A DNA stretch of 47,817 bases from positions 1 to 47,817 of the forward strand of contig JAAEUI010000359.1 in the NCBI GenBank assembly GCA_024227475.1, read 5' to 3'. The notes below the pieces were generated by a model. That model worked only from the letters and a program-made list of their open reading frames with translations. It had not been told where the DNA came from and made no database searches. A program made the position numbers and the translations under genes. Position 1 is the stretch's first letter; each line of letters starts with the position of its first letter. Positions 36,474 to 44,900 of the stretch are shown here, piece by piece. The DNA comes from Paracoccaceae bacterium (GTDB lineage: Bacteria; Pseudomonadota; Alphaproteobacteria; Rhodobacterales; Rhodobacteraceae).

Positions 36474-37967
36474 ATGGAGTTTCTGTTTCATTTCGGCGAG
36501 GTCTTCACGCTGACTTCAATGCTGCTGCTGATCGGAGGCACCATCGGCGGTCTGATACTTGGAGCAACACCAGGCCTGTCGCCGACCATGGCGGTGGCGC
36601 TGCTGATCCCATTTACCTTTCAGCTGGAAGCTGTTCACGGGCTGATTTTGCTGGGGGCGGCCTATACTTCGACGGTAGCGGGTGGCGCTGTCAGTGCCAT
36701 TCTGCTGAAGATACCAGGAGCGCCGGCAAATATAGCAACAACCCTTGACGGGCACACGATGGCGAAAAAGGGCCAAGGGGCGCGTGCACTTCAGTTGTCC
36801 TTTATTGCCTCACTTTTCGGTGGCTTGTTCGGAGTATTCCTGCTGATATTTCTAACACCGGTTCTGGCCCAGTGGGCGCTGGCGTTCAGCTATTCGCACA
36901 CGTTCTGGCTGGCGATCATCGGGGTGGCCGTTATCGGATCACTGGAATCAAGTTCGGTTGTCAAAGGGTTGCTGTCTGGCTGTATTGGCATGTGGCTGGC
37001 GACCATCGGCTTTGATGATATTCAGGGTGCCAAGCGCTTTGTATTTCATCCCGCCTTGTCAGGGGGCATCAACATCATTCCGGCCCTGATTGGCCTGTTT
37101 GCCATTCCTCAGGTGATCTCGATGTTCGCCAAGGGACGGTTTGACACTTCTGTTGAGCAGATTACGGTTGAAAAACACCCGATCGGCGAAGCCTTTAGGG
37201 AGGTTTTCCGGCGATTCCGCGCTCTTGGCGTCGGGACGGTTGTCGGTTCCATTATCGGCCTGATCCCGGGCGTTGGCGGGCAGATCGCCGGGCTGGTTGC
37301 TTACGACCAATCGAAGAAGTTCTCACCGGAAAAAGCCAAATTCGGAACTGGCCATTCCGAGGGCGTAATCGCGGCAGAATCTGCAAACAACGCGATGGTC
37401 GGCCCATCATTGGTTCCGCTTCTGACCCTTTCGATCCCTGGCAGCCCGACCGCGGCAGTGCTGCTAGGCGGCCTGATCATTCACGGTATTTTTCCCGGCC
37501 CCAAACTGTTTGATACCTACCCCGAAGTAATTTGGCCTTTTATCAATTCGATGCTGCTTGGCCAGATTCTGATGTGCGTCTTTGGCATTTACATCGCCTC
37601 GTTTGCGGCGAGGGTGGCACAGGTGCCGCAATCGGTTATGGCAGCGATTGTTCTGGGGTTGGCGGTTTACGGGTCCTTTGCGGTGCAGCAGTCGATGAAC
37701 GACGTCTATGTCATGGCAGCATTAGGCGCGATGATGTTTTTCCTTGAACGCTTTGGGTTCTCAGCCGCACCGCTGGTGCTTGGACTGATCCTTGGCCCGA
37801 TTGCTGAAAGCAATTTCGTCACTGGCAATCAGATATCTTTGGCTCAGGATGGGCCAGCGGTCTATTTCCTCACTGGCACTCTCAACCTCACCTTGATCGC
37901 AATCGCAGTTGTGTCGATTGGGTATTCGCTGTGGTCGGAAATTTCGGCCCGGAGGGCGGCTTCATGA
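36474..37967 (+). CDS. tctA: TctA-type large membrane subunit of a tripartite tricarboxylate transporter
   Basis: The 497-residue protein has about 12 hydrophobic segments and the two TctA hallmark repeats: GGTIGGLILGATPGLSPTMAVAL near the start and VGSIIGLIPGVGGQIAGLV near residue 265. Further helices around GLILGPIAESNF follow. TctA is the channel-forming subunit that works with TctB and a periplasmic TctC to import small carboxylates. The ATG at 36474 is chosen, with AAAGGG upstream; an earlier in-frame start lacks a site. It overlaps tctB by four bases. The family does not reveal the substrate, but the downstream CoA enzymes suggest a short acid. Confidence 0.9.
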   Translation: MEFLFHFGEVFTLTSMLLLIGGTIGGLILGATPGLSPTMAVALLIPFTFQLEAVHGLILLGAAYTSTVAGGAVSAILLKIPGAPANIATTLDGHTMAKKGQGARALQLSFIASLFGGLFGVFLLIFLTPVLAQWALAFSYSHTFWLAIIGVAVIGSLESSSVVKGLLSGCIGMWLATIGFDDIQGAKRFVFHPALSGGINIIPALIGLFAIPQVISMFAKGRFDTSVEQITVEKHPIGEAFREVFRRFRALGVGTVVGSIIGLIPGVGGQIAGLVAYDQSKKFSPEKAKFGTGHSEGVIAAESANNAMVGPSLVPLLTLSIPGSPTAAVLLGGLIIHGIFPGPKLFDTYPEVIWPFINSMLLGQILMCVFGIYIASFAARVAQVPQSVMAAIVLGLAVYGSFAVQQSMNDVYVMAALGAMMFFLERFGFSAAPLVLGLILGPIAESNFVTGNQISLAQDGPAVYFLTGTLNLTLIAIAVVSIGYSLWSEISARRAAS

Positions 37968-38419
37968 ACATGCAGCAGCATCGCATATCATCGGGTGTCA
38001 TCACCCTGCTTGCCATCTGGGTCTGCTATCTCAGCTTTACCGAACGCCCCGCTGAAGCCTACTTGTTCCCGCGCATCATCGCCGTGTTCTTTCTGGCCTT
38101 TGCGATCTGGACTTTTGGCAAGGCGCTTTTGGGCCGTTCCAATACCGGTGTGGGCCTGTCTTATGACATGGCGGTAAAAATGGCACCGGGGCTGCTGGTG
38201 TCGGTGATCTACATCTTCTGGGCAGCGAAGGCGTTCGGTTTTTACACCGCCAGCACCCTGACATTTTTCATTCTTGTGTCGATTTACGATCCGGCACCGC
38301 ACGGGAAAATCGGGTCGTGGGTCAAACGCGCAGTTATCACCGTCGGCTTTATCGCCGTCATCTATGCACTCTTTGCGGTTGTGCTGAAAGTCTACACGCC
38401 GCGGGGGATGTTTTTGTAG
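37964..38419 (+). CDS. tctB: TctB-type small membrane subunit
   Basis: The 151-residue protein has four predicted membrane helices and the moderately conserved FPRIIAVFFLAFAIW stretch typical of TctB. It is the small partner of TctA. The ATG overlapping the tctA stop (ATGA) is preferred; a second ATG six bases later is equally in frame. A small hairpin follows its stop. Confidence 0.85.
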   Translation: MNMQQHRISSGVITLLAIWVCYLSFTERPAEAYLFPRIIAVFFLAFAIWTFGKALLGRSNTGVGLSYDMAVKMAPGLLVSVIYIFWAAKAFGFYTASTLTFFILVSIYDPAPHGKIGSWVKRAVITVGFIAVIYALFAVVLKVYTPRGMFL

Positions 38420-38435
38420 CCGCCACAACGGCGGC
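38419..38435 (+). repeat. Short intercistronic hairpin between tctB and tctC
   Basis: GCCGCC (38419-38424) and GGCGGC (38430-38435) pair around a five-base loop, starting at the last base of tctB. There is no T run, so it may affect mRNA processing rather than termination; tctC has its own GGGAGGA site after it. Confidence 0.45.
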
Positions 38436-38456
38436 AGTCTTAAGGGAGGAACAAAG

Positions 38457-39413
38457 ATGAAGAAACTACTGGCAGCTCTGGCGATATCGCTGATGAGCTT
38501 TGGCGGGATGGCCGCTGCAGACTATCCGGATCGTCCGGTGCTTCTGATGGTCTCATACGGTGCTGGGGGTGCCACGGATTTTCAGGCCCGGATCGTGACC
38601 ATTCCAGCGGGCAATGAAGATCAGCTTGGCATGCCGATTGCGATCATCAACAAGCCGGGTGCCGGTGGCCGTGTTGGCTGGAACTGGTTTGCAACCGAGG
38701 CCGAGGCCGATGGCTATACGCTGGGCGCTTACAACATCCCGCACTTCATCGCCCAGTCGATCAAGGGCGGCGTGGATTATTCAAAAGACAGTTTTGAGCC
38801 GATTGCAAACTGGGGTGCCGATCCGGCGGTGTTTATTGTCGGCAAGGACAGCGCGTTTAACTCCATGGCTGATGTTGTCGCCTACGCCAAGGAAAACCCC
38901 GGCAAGCTGACCTTCTCAGGCGCCGGCTTGTTTGTGGGTCACCACATTGCAGCGCTACAGATCGAGAAGGCAGCTGGCGTGAAGATGGCCTATATCCCGA
39001 CCAAAGGCGGTGGCGCAGCGGCGATGAAAGCCGTGATTGCGGGTGACGTTCTGGGCGGGGTCAACAATTTGTCTGACGCCTTCCGCGCCCGCGAAGCGGG
39101 TAACATCAAAATCCTCGGCGTGGCCGATCTTGAGCGCAACGAGTTTTTGCCCGACGTCCCGACGATGAAAGAGCAGGGGTTGGATGTGGACAACTCCTCG
39201 GTCAACTTCCGCGGCATCATGGTGCCAAAGGGAACACCGCAGGAGATTATCGACAATCTTGCCGCGGTGGTTCCAAAAATGTTCGAGCATAAACGTGTGA
39301 AACAGCGGATGAAAGCAGGCGGATCGCCCCTACACATAATGACCCGCGACGAAGTTCTGGCGATGTGGGAAGCTCGCCAGAAAACCCTCGAAGAACTGTT
39401 GGCAGGTCTTTAA
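38457..39413 (+). CDS. tctC: TctC-type periplasmic solute-binding protein
   Basis: The 318-residue precursor has a cleavable signal peptide (basic start, hydrophobic core, cleavage near GMAAA-DYP). The BUG/TctC fold follows, with VSYGAGGATDFQARIV, IINKPGAGGRVGWNW, FSGAGLFVGHHIAALQIEKAAG and VNNLSDAFRAREAG, the loops that hold the carboxylate. It captures the substrate for TctAB. A 9-bp intercistronic hairpin follows, a usual way to make more binding protein than downstream enzymes. Confidence 0.92.
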   Translation: MKKLLAALAISLMSFGGMAAADYPDRPVLLMVSYGAGGATDFQARIVTIPAGNEDQLGMPIAIINKPGAGGRVGWNWFATEAEADGYTLGAYNIPHFIAQSIKGGVDYSKDSFEPIANWGADPAVFIVGKDSAFNSMADVVAYAKENPGKLTFSGAGLFVGHHIAALQIEKAAGVKMAYIPTKGGGAAAMKAVIAGDVLGGVNNLSDAFRAREAGNIKILGVADLERNEFLPDVPTMKEQGLDVDNSSVNFRGIMVPKGTPQEIIDNLAAVVPKMFEHKRVKQRMKAGGSPLHIMTRDEVLAMWEARQKTLEELLAGL

Positions 39414-39422
39414 ACAGGCGGC

Positions 39423-39445
39423 GGGGTGGCAAAACCTGCCACCCC
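39423..39445 (+). repeat. Intercistronic stem-loop between tctC and the aldehyde dehydrogenase gene
   Basis: GGGGTGGCA (39423-39431) and TGCCACCCC (39437-39445) form a perfect nine-pair GC-rich stem with a five-base loop, without a T run. It is probably an mRNA-stabilising or partial-attenuation element rather than a full terminator. Confidence 0.6.
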
Positions 39446-39466
39446 CGTACAACTCCGGGAAATTCC

Positions 39467-40870
39467 ATGACTGACCTCACCGATCAGGACATCGTCGACG
39501 CCTTGCTGCTGAGGGCTCGAACGGCTCAGGAACGCTTTGCCAAAGACGCAACGCAGAAGCGCTACGATAAGGCAGCGCTGGCTGTCGGTTGGGCGATCAT
39601 GCAACCCGAACGCAACGCCGAAATGGCAGAACTAGCGGTGGAAACTACCGGGCTTGGCAACGTCGCAGACAAAATCACCAAGAACCACCGAAAAACACTG
39701 GGATTGCTGCGCGATATTTCGGACGTGAAAACCACAGGCATCATCCGCGAAGATCCCGAAAACGGGATCACAGAAATTGCCCGCCCCATTGGCGTGGTGG
39801 GGTGCGTTGTACCCTCGACCAACCCGATTGCGACGCCTGCCAACAATATCATTAACGCGCTCAAATGCGGTAACGCGATTATCCTGTCGCCCTCGCCAAA
39901 GGGGATTGCGGGATGCGAGCGGTTGATGGAACATATTTACGCCGAGTTCGACAAGCTCGGGATCGACAGGGACCTTGTTCTGATGATCCCGGCCCCTGGG
40001 ACCAAGGCGAAGACTCAACGGATGCTTGAGGTCACAGACCTTGTGGTAGTCACCGGCAGCCAGGACAACGTGCGCCGCGCCTATTCTTCGGGAACTCCGG
40101 CGATTGGTGTGGGAGCGGGCAACGTAACGGTCATCGTTGACGAAACCGCAGATATGCAGGACGCGGCAGAAAAGATTGCCGCTTCCAAGACCTTTGACAA
40201 CGCAACCTCCTGTTCGTCGGAAAACGCGCTGGTTGTCGTTGACACAATCTATGATGATTTTATCGCCGCATTGGCGGATGCTGGCGGTGCATTAGTCAAG
40301 GACGAACGGTCAATCGTCGCGAACCTCTGGCCCGATGGAAAGCTAAGTCGACACGCCATCGCCAAAGACGCCGATGTGCTGATTGACGTTCTAGGCCTCA
40401 AAGGGAAGGTGCCTGACGACACAAAATTCCTTGTCGTCCCAACAGCCGGGATTGGCAAACAGCATCCCTTGTCCGGCGAAAAGCTCTCGCGAGTTGTCGC
40501 ACTTTACCGTGCCGCCGATTATAACGCGGCCAAAGCCCTTGTATCTGAAATTCTGGCCTATCAGGGGGCCGGGCACTCGGTTGGCATTCACACGACCGAC
40601 GTGGATCGACCGGTTGCTTTGGGTCACGAAATGCCCAGTTGCCGGGTCATCGTCAATCAGGCGCACTGCTTTGCCACTGGTGGATCTTTCACAAATGGCT
40701 TGCCGTTTTCCCTGTCCATGGGTTGCGGCAGTTGGGGTGGCAACTCCATTGACGAGAACTTGCATTGGAAGCACTTCATGAACATAACCCGAGTTGTGCG
40801 TGAACTGCCCGACAGCACGCCGGAACTGGACCAGATATTTGGTGACTACTGGGCTTCCGCAGGAAAATGA
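39467..40870 (+). CDS. CoA-acylating aldehyde dehydrogenase, SauS-like
   Basis: The 467-residue protein is an ALDH-superfamily member of the EutE/AdhE type, which forms acyl-CoA from an aldehyde, NAD(P)+ and CoA, or runs in reverse. The nucleophile is Cys249 in FDNATSCSSENAL. The cofactor region reads CVVPSTNPIATPANN with SPSPKG, and SGTPAIGVGAGNV precedes the active site. Overall it resembles SauS, the acylating sulfoacetaldehyde dehydrogenase of sulfoacetate catabolism. The ATG at 39467 follows a CCGGGAAAT stretch; the longer reading frame crosses the intercistronic hairpin and is rejected. It overlaps the CoA ligase gene by four bases. The substrate is inferred, not shown; glycolaldehyde- or glyoxylate-type C2 aldehydes remain possible. 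Confidence 0.75.
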   Translation: MTDLTDQDIVDALLLRARTAQERFAKDATQKRYDKAALAVGWAIMQPERNAEMAELAVETTGLGNVADKITKNHRKTLGLLRDISDVKTTGIIREDPENGITEIARPIGVVGCVVPSTNPIATPANNIINALKCGNAIILSPSPKGIAGCERLMEHIYAEFDKLGIDRDLVLMIPAPGTKAKTQRMLEVTDLVVVTGSQDNVRRAYSSGTPAIGVGAGNVTVIVDETADMQDAAEKIAASKTFDNATSCSSENALVVVDTIYDDFIAALADAGGALVKDERSIVANLWPDGKLSRHAIAKDADVLIDVLGLKGKVPDDTKFLVVPTAGIGKQHPLSGEKLSRVVALYRAADYNAAKALVSEILAYQGAGHSVGIHTTDVDRPVALGHEMPSCRVIVNQAHCFATGGSFTNGLPFSLSMGCGSWGGNSIDENLHWKHFMNITRVVRELPDSTPELDQIFGDYWASAGK

Positions 40871-42390
40871 AATCGGACGCCAACACTCCGCCAGCAGGGA
40901 CTCTGCGTGACTGGATCGACTTTCAGGCAGAGAAACGAGGTGGCCAGATCAGCCATGTTTTCCCGGGGGAAAACCAACAGGCTACCTGGTCTGACATGCG
41001 CAATGCCGCCCGCAGCATCGCTGAACATCTGGCCGGTCTCGGGGTTGAAAAAGGCGAAAGTGTCGGCCTGTGTCTGCCAAACGGAAAAATGGGCATCACC
41101 TGCCTTCTGGGCGTGCTTTACGGTGGCTATAGGGCGACGACGCTGAACCTGATTGCCGGAGCATCGGCGCTTGGCTTTGCACTCAGCCATAGTGCCGCGC
41201 GATTTGTTTTTGTCGCAGCCGACAAAGCCGACGTGCTTGACGAGGCGCAGGCAACCTCTGATAGTGCTGCCACTCCAATTATTGTCGATCAGAACATCCG
41301 CTGGCCAAACGGCGGGCAAACCGGGCCCCTGGCCGATGTCGGCGCGGGCGACGATGCCTTGCTGATGTACACATCGGGCACCACCGGCCAGCCCAAGGGC
41401 GTCGTTCATTCCCAGTCAAGCATATTGGCCGGGGGCTGGACCACGGCGCTTGCTCACGAACTTAGCGCGGATGATCGGGCTTACTGCGTTCTGCCGTTTT
41501 TCCACATCAACGGCCTGTGCGTCACATTGATTGGCCCACTGGTTTCCGGTGGCTCTGTCATCGTTGCTGAACGTTTCTCCAACAGCCGGTTCTGGCTGGA
41601 CTGCGAAAATCATGAGGCCACCTGGTTTTCAGTTGTGCCTACAGTCATTTCCCACCTTCTTCACAGCGAGAGCGTACCGTCAGGCGCGGTGAAGGCCCGG
41701 CTCCGATTTGGCCGCTCCGCCTCGGCGCCGCTGGCACCCGACGTGCAATCGGCATTCGAGAACCGGTTTGATGTGCCGATCATCGAAACCATGGGCTTGA
41801 CGGAAGCAGCTGCTCAAATCCTGTCAAACCCGCTGCCGCCGGGCGTGCGTAAAATCGGTTCTCCGGGTGTCGCTGTTGGCAACGAGGTGGAGATAAGGCG
41901 GCCGGACGGTGTAGATTGCGCTGCAAAAGAAACCGGAGAGATCGCAGTTCGCGGTCCCAACGTCATGCAGCGCTATCTCAACAACCCCGAAGAAACCGCC
42001 CGGGTTCTGACCAAAGACGGATGGTTGCTGACCGGCGATCTGGGCCACAGGGATGAGGACGGCTACGTCTTTGTAACCGGCCGTTTGAAAGAGCTGATCA
42101 TCAAGGGAGGCGAGAACATTGCCCCGCGTGAGGTGGATGAGGCCCTGTATTCGGTGGCCGATGTCGTTGAGGCGTGTGCCTTTGCGCAGGCTTGTGATAC
42201 CTACGGCCAGCGGGTCGAGGCAGCTGTGGTGCTGCGCAATGGTTCCAAAGTGACCGAAGAAGAATTGATAGCGGCATGTCACAATCTGATCGGCACATTC
42301 AAATCACCGGACCGGGTTCACTTCATGGCTGAACTGCCCAAAGGCCCGTCGGGTAAAATCCAGCGGCGCATTCTGGCAGAAAAGCTTTAG
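40867..42390 (+). CDS. Acyl-CoA synthetase (AMP-forming), SauT-like
   Basis: The 507-residue ANL-family ligase activates a carboxylate with ATP and CoA. Visible are the phosphate loop YTSGTTGQPKGVV (near residue 160), the ETMGLTEAA core motif, the hinge TGDLGHRDEDGYVFVTGRLKELI and the C-terminal catalytic lysine in PKGPSGKIQRR. It overlaps the aldehyde dehydrogenase, so the two act in sequence: acid to acyl-CoA to aldehyde, or the reverse with ATP recovery. The pair is like SauT and SauS for sulfoacetate; an oxalate- or malonate-type acid is an alternative. It ends four bases into the convergent racemase-family gene. Confidence 0.78.
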   Translation: MKSDANTPPAGTLRDWIDFQAEKRGGQISHVFPGENQQATWSDMRNAARSIAEHLAGLGVEKGESVGLCLPNGKMGITCLLGVLYGGYRATTLNLIAGASALGFALSHSAARFVFVAADKADVLDEAQATSDSAATPIIVDQNIRWPNGGQTGPLADVGAGDDALLMYTSGTTGQPKGVVHSQSSILAGGWTTALAHELSADDRAYCVLPFFHINGLCVTLIGPLVSGGSVIVAERFSNSRFWLDCENHEATWFSVVPTVISHLLHSESVPSGAVKARLRFGRSASAPLAPDVQSAFENRFDVPIIETMGLTEAAAQILSNPLPPGVRKIGSPGVAVGNEVEIRRPDGVDCAAKETGEIAVRGPNVMQRYLNNPEETARVLTKDGWLLTGDLGHRDEDGYVFVTGRLKELIIKGGENIAPREVDEALYSVADVVEACAFAQACDTYGQRVEAAVVLRNGSKVTEEELIAACHNLIGTFKSPDRVHFMAELPKGPSGKIQRRILAEKL

Positions 42391-43100
42391 GAAAACCGGG
42401 CTGGCTTCAGGCCAGACTGAAACCACGTTATCAGGCTGACAATTGAATAGACCGGCAGGCCGGTTGCCTTGGCAATATCTGCGGCGTAGGGCGGCATGTT
42501 GGTGCACTCCAGCACAATAGCACCGAGGTCCGGATGCGCCGCCTGCAACGCCAAAGCTGCCTCAATATTGTCCTTGCGGGCCAGTTCCACATCCAGCGAC
42601 GGTTCGTTCCCCAGGACAACCCGCGAAAACTCGGCCCCGCCTTCGGTTGACCCTATCGGAGTGCCCGGTGGAACATTTGCCTGTTTCAAATGCGCTTGGC
42701 TCAGTGTGGATGCCGAGATACTGAGGATTCCAGCCTGCTTGCCCTTTGGCAAAATCCGGTTCACCATTTCGACTTGCATCAGGGATGACGTTACCACCGG
42801 AACACCCAGAGCCTCGGCCAGCTCTTCCTGGAACAGCGAAAGAAATCCGCAATTGGTTGAAATCCCGTCTGCTCCGTCGAGGAGCAATTCGCGCCCCGCG
42901 TCAATGAACCGGCCCAGCAATCCATCGGCACCGCGGGTGACCACATGTTCAGGCGATGCGTCACGCACAACCCGGTACAACACCGGAAACGGCCACGTCT
43001 GCGCATTACCCATATCGCCGAGAATTCGGGGAAACCGCGCATCCAGCATCAGCACTCCCACAGCAGCGCCGTAAATTGATTTACCGCCGGTTTCTTGCAA
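42387..43100 (-). CDS. Aspartate/glutamate/hydantoin racemase-superfamily protein
   Basis: About 237 residues form the Asp/Glu racemase double-domain fold with both candidate catalytic cysteines, one in ISTNCGFLS and one in VLECTNMPPY. The N-terminal GAAVGVLMLDARFPRILGDMGN is typical of a subgroup with unproven substrates, often near amino acid or hydantoin genes. No ATG is suitable; TTG at 43100 has GGAGG eight bases upstream and is preferred to TTG at 43115. It is divergent from the thiamine-diphosphate enzyme, with a 99-base gap that must hold both promoters. It could racemise an amino acid for the DadA-like oxidase nearby, or decarboxylate a malonate, as some family members do. Confidence 0.75.
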   Translation of the reverse strand: MQETGGKSIYGAAVGVLMLDARFPRILGDMGNAQTWPFPVLYRVVRDASPEHVVTRGADGLLGRFIDAGRELLLDGADGISTNCGFLSLFQEELAEALGVPVVTSSLMQVEMVNRILPKGKQAGILSISASTLSQAHLKQANVPPGTPIGSTEGGAEFSRVVLGNEPSLDVELARKDNIEAALALQAAHPDLGAIVLECTNMPPYAADIAKATGLPVYSIVSLITWFQSGLKPARFS

Positions 43101-43199
43101 ATCCTCGACCTCCAAAGATTGGTGCTGACAGAGCCGACAGCCACCGATACGTTGCCCGGGCGAACGGATATATCAAGGGAAAACTGGAAAGACCGCAAA

Positions 43200-44900
43200 A
43201 TGGGACAAGACAGATCAAACACGATGAGCGGTGCCGAAGCCCTGGTTCGCATGCTTGAAGCCCACGGTGTGACCCATATTTTCGGGTTGTGCGGTGACAC
43301 GACGTTGCCGTTTTACGATGCCATGGCGCGGCTGGATCACGGCATCAGCCATATTCTGACCCGGGACGAACGTCACGCAGCCTATATGGCTGACGGATAT
43401 GCCCGGGTGACCGGCAAACCGGGCGTGTGCGAGGGGCCATCGGGTGGCGGCGCAACCTATATTCTGCCCGGTGTGATCGAGGCCAGCGAAAGCTCAATTC
43501 CCATTCTGGCGATTACCAGCGACGTTGCGACCACCTCGCGTGGGAAATACCCTTTGACGGAGCTTGATCAGGTTGCGCTTTTTGAACCGCTGACAAAATG
43601 GAACGCCTCGCTTGATGACGCCGCCAGCCTGCCGGCGATGTTGCGCAAGGCGTTCCGGGCGATGACAACCGGGCGTCCCGGGGCGGTGCATCTTGCGCTG
43701 CCCTATGACACGCAGAAGAACCCGACCGATGGTGACGAAATCTGGGCTGATCGGCGGCACCGGACGTTTCCCGTGGAACGGGCTGCGGCTGACCCCGAGG
43801 CGGTTACCCAAGCGGTTGATATCTTGGTCAAAGCAAAATCCGCCGTGGCGATCTGCGGAGGCGGCCCTGTCATTTCCGGAGCATTTGACGCGCTGCAGCA
43901 GGTTGTCGAGGCGCTGGATATGCCGGTTGCCACAACGGTTTCCGGGCAGGGCACCATTGCCGAAACCCATCCGTTGGCGCTTGGGGTTGTTGGCTCGAAC
44001 GGCGGAATACCGGCCACTCGGGCAGTGATAGACGAGGCGGATGTCATCCTGTTCATTGGCTGCCGCGCCGGTTCTGTGACCACCGAACGCTGGCGCTCGC
44101 CGCCCCGAGGCAGGACCATCATTCACATCGACAGCGACCCGATGGTGATTGGCGCGAATTATAAAACCGAAGTCGCGATCTGTGCGGACGCCAGACTGGC
44201 GCTGGAGGCTCTGGCAGCCGAGCTTGCAGGCCGAGGAGCGTTGCCCAGTCAGAACGGAACCGCAAAGGCCAGAACCGCCTGGGACGTGAAATTAGGCGAT
44301 TTCAACAAATTGTCAGGCAATGAAGATACCCCCATCCGCCCTGCGAGGGTCATGGCCGCCCTGATGAATACTCTTAACGACGATGCAACCATTGTCGCCG
44401 ACCCCGGTACGCCGTGCCCCTATTTCTCGGCCTATTACCGCTGGCCACGTGCCGGGCGCCACTTCATCACCAACCGGGCGCACGGGGCGCTTGGCTGGTC
44501 TCTGGGCGCGGCGATGGGCGCCCATGTTGGCCGGCCCGAAGTAAAAACCATCAGCGTCATGGGTGACGGCTCTTTTGGTTTCTGCTGCGGGGAGTTTGAA
44601 ACCATGGTGCGCCACAACATGCCGATAACGGCCATAGTATTTTCAAACGCAAGTTTTGGCTGGATAAAAGCCGGACAGAACAGCGGTTTTGACAAGCGGT
44701 TTTACAACGTTGATTTCAACCGTACCGATCACGCCGCGGTCGCCAGCGCCTTTGGTGTCAAATCCTGGACCGTGTCGGAACCCGCCGATCTGGAACCCGT
44801 CCTGGCGAAAGCGTTTGCGCATGACGGCCCAACATTGGTCGACATCATTTCACAACCTCTTCACGAAGCAGCAGCGCCGGTGTCGGAATGGGTGGCATGA
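43200..44900 (+). CDS. Thiamine-diphosphate-dependent enzyme, acetolactate synthase-like
   Basis: The 566-residue protein has the three-domain layout of the family. The N-terminal Pyr domain has the cofactor-activating Glu57 (TRDERHAAYMADGYAR). A central domain resembles those that bind FAD or nucleotide in relatives. The C-terminal PP domain has the metal motif GDGSFGFCCGEFETM ending in VFSNASFG. It is related to acetolactate synthase and decarboxylases. It does not look like sulfoacetaldehyde acetyltransferase (Xsc), whose N-terminal sequence is quite different. GGAAAG precedes ATG 43200; a second ATG lies 24 bases later. The substrate is unknown, perhaps a 2-oxo acid or the aldehyde made by neighbouring genes. 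It overlaps the convergent LysR gene by 40 bases. Confidence 0.8.
   Translation: MGQDRSNTMSGAEALVRMLEAHGVTHIFGLCGDTTLPFYDAMARLDHGISHILTRDERHAAYMADGYARVTGKPGVCEGPSGGGATYILPGVIEASESSIPILAITSDVATTSRGKYPLTELDQVALFEPLTKWNASLDDAASLPAMLRKAFRAMTTGRPGAVHLALPYDTQKNPTDGDEIWADRRHRTFPVERAAADPEAVTQAVDILVKAKSAVAICGGGPVISGAFDALQQVVEALDMPVATTVSGQGTIAETHPLALGVVGSNGGIPATRAVIDEADVILFIGCRAGSVTTERWRSPPRGRTIIHIDSDPMVIGANYKTEVAICADARLALEALAAELAGRGALPSQNGTAKARTAWDVKLGDFNKLSGNEDTPIRPARVMAALMNTLNDDATIVADPGTPCPYFSAYYRWPRAGRHFITNRAHGALGWSLGAAMGAHVGRPEVKTISVMGDGSFGFCCGEFETMVRHNMPITAIVFSNASFGWIKAGQNSGFDKRFYNVDFNRTDHAAVASAFGVKSWTVSEPADLEPVLAKAFAHDGPTLVDIISQPLHEAAAPVSEWVA

Noticed and set aside
43200-44900. Sulfoacetaldehyde acetyltransferase (Xsc)
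   Set aside because: It would complete the SauS/SauT route, but the N-terminal sequence around the activating glutamate does not resemble Xsc.
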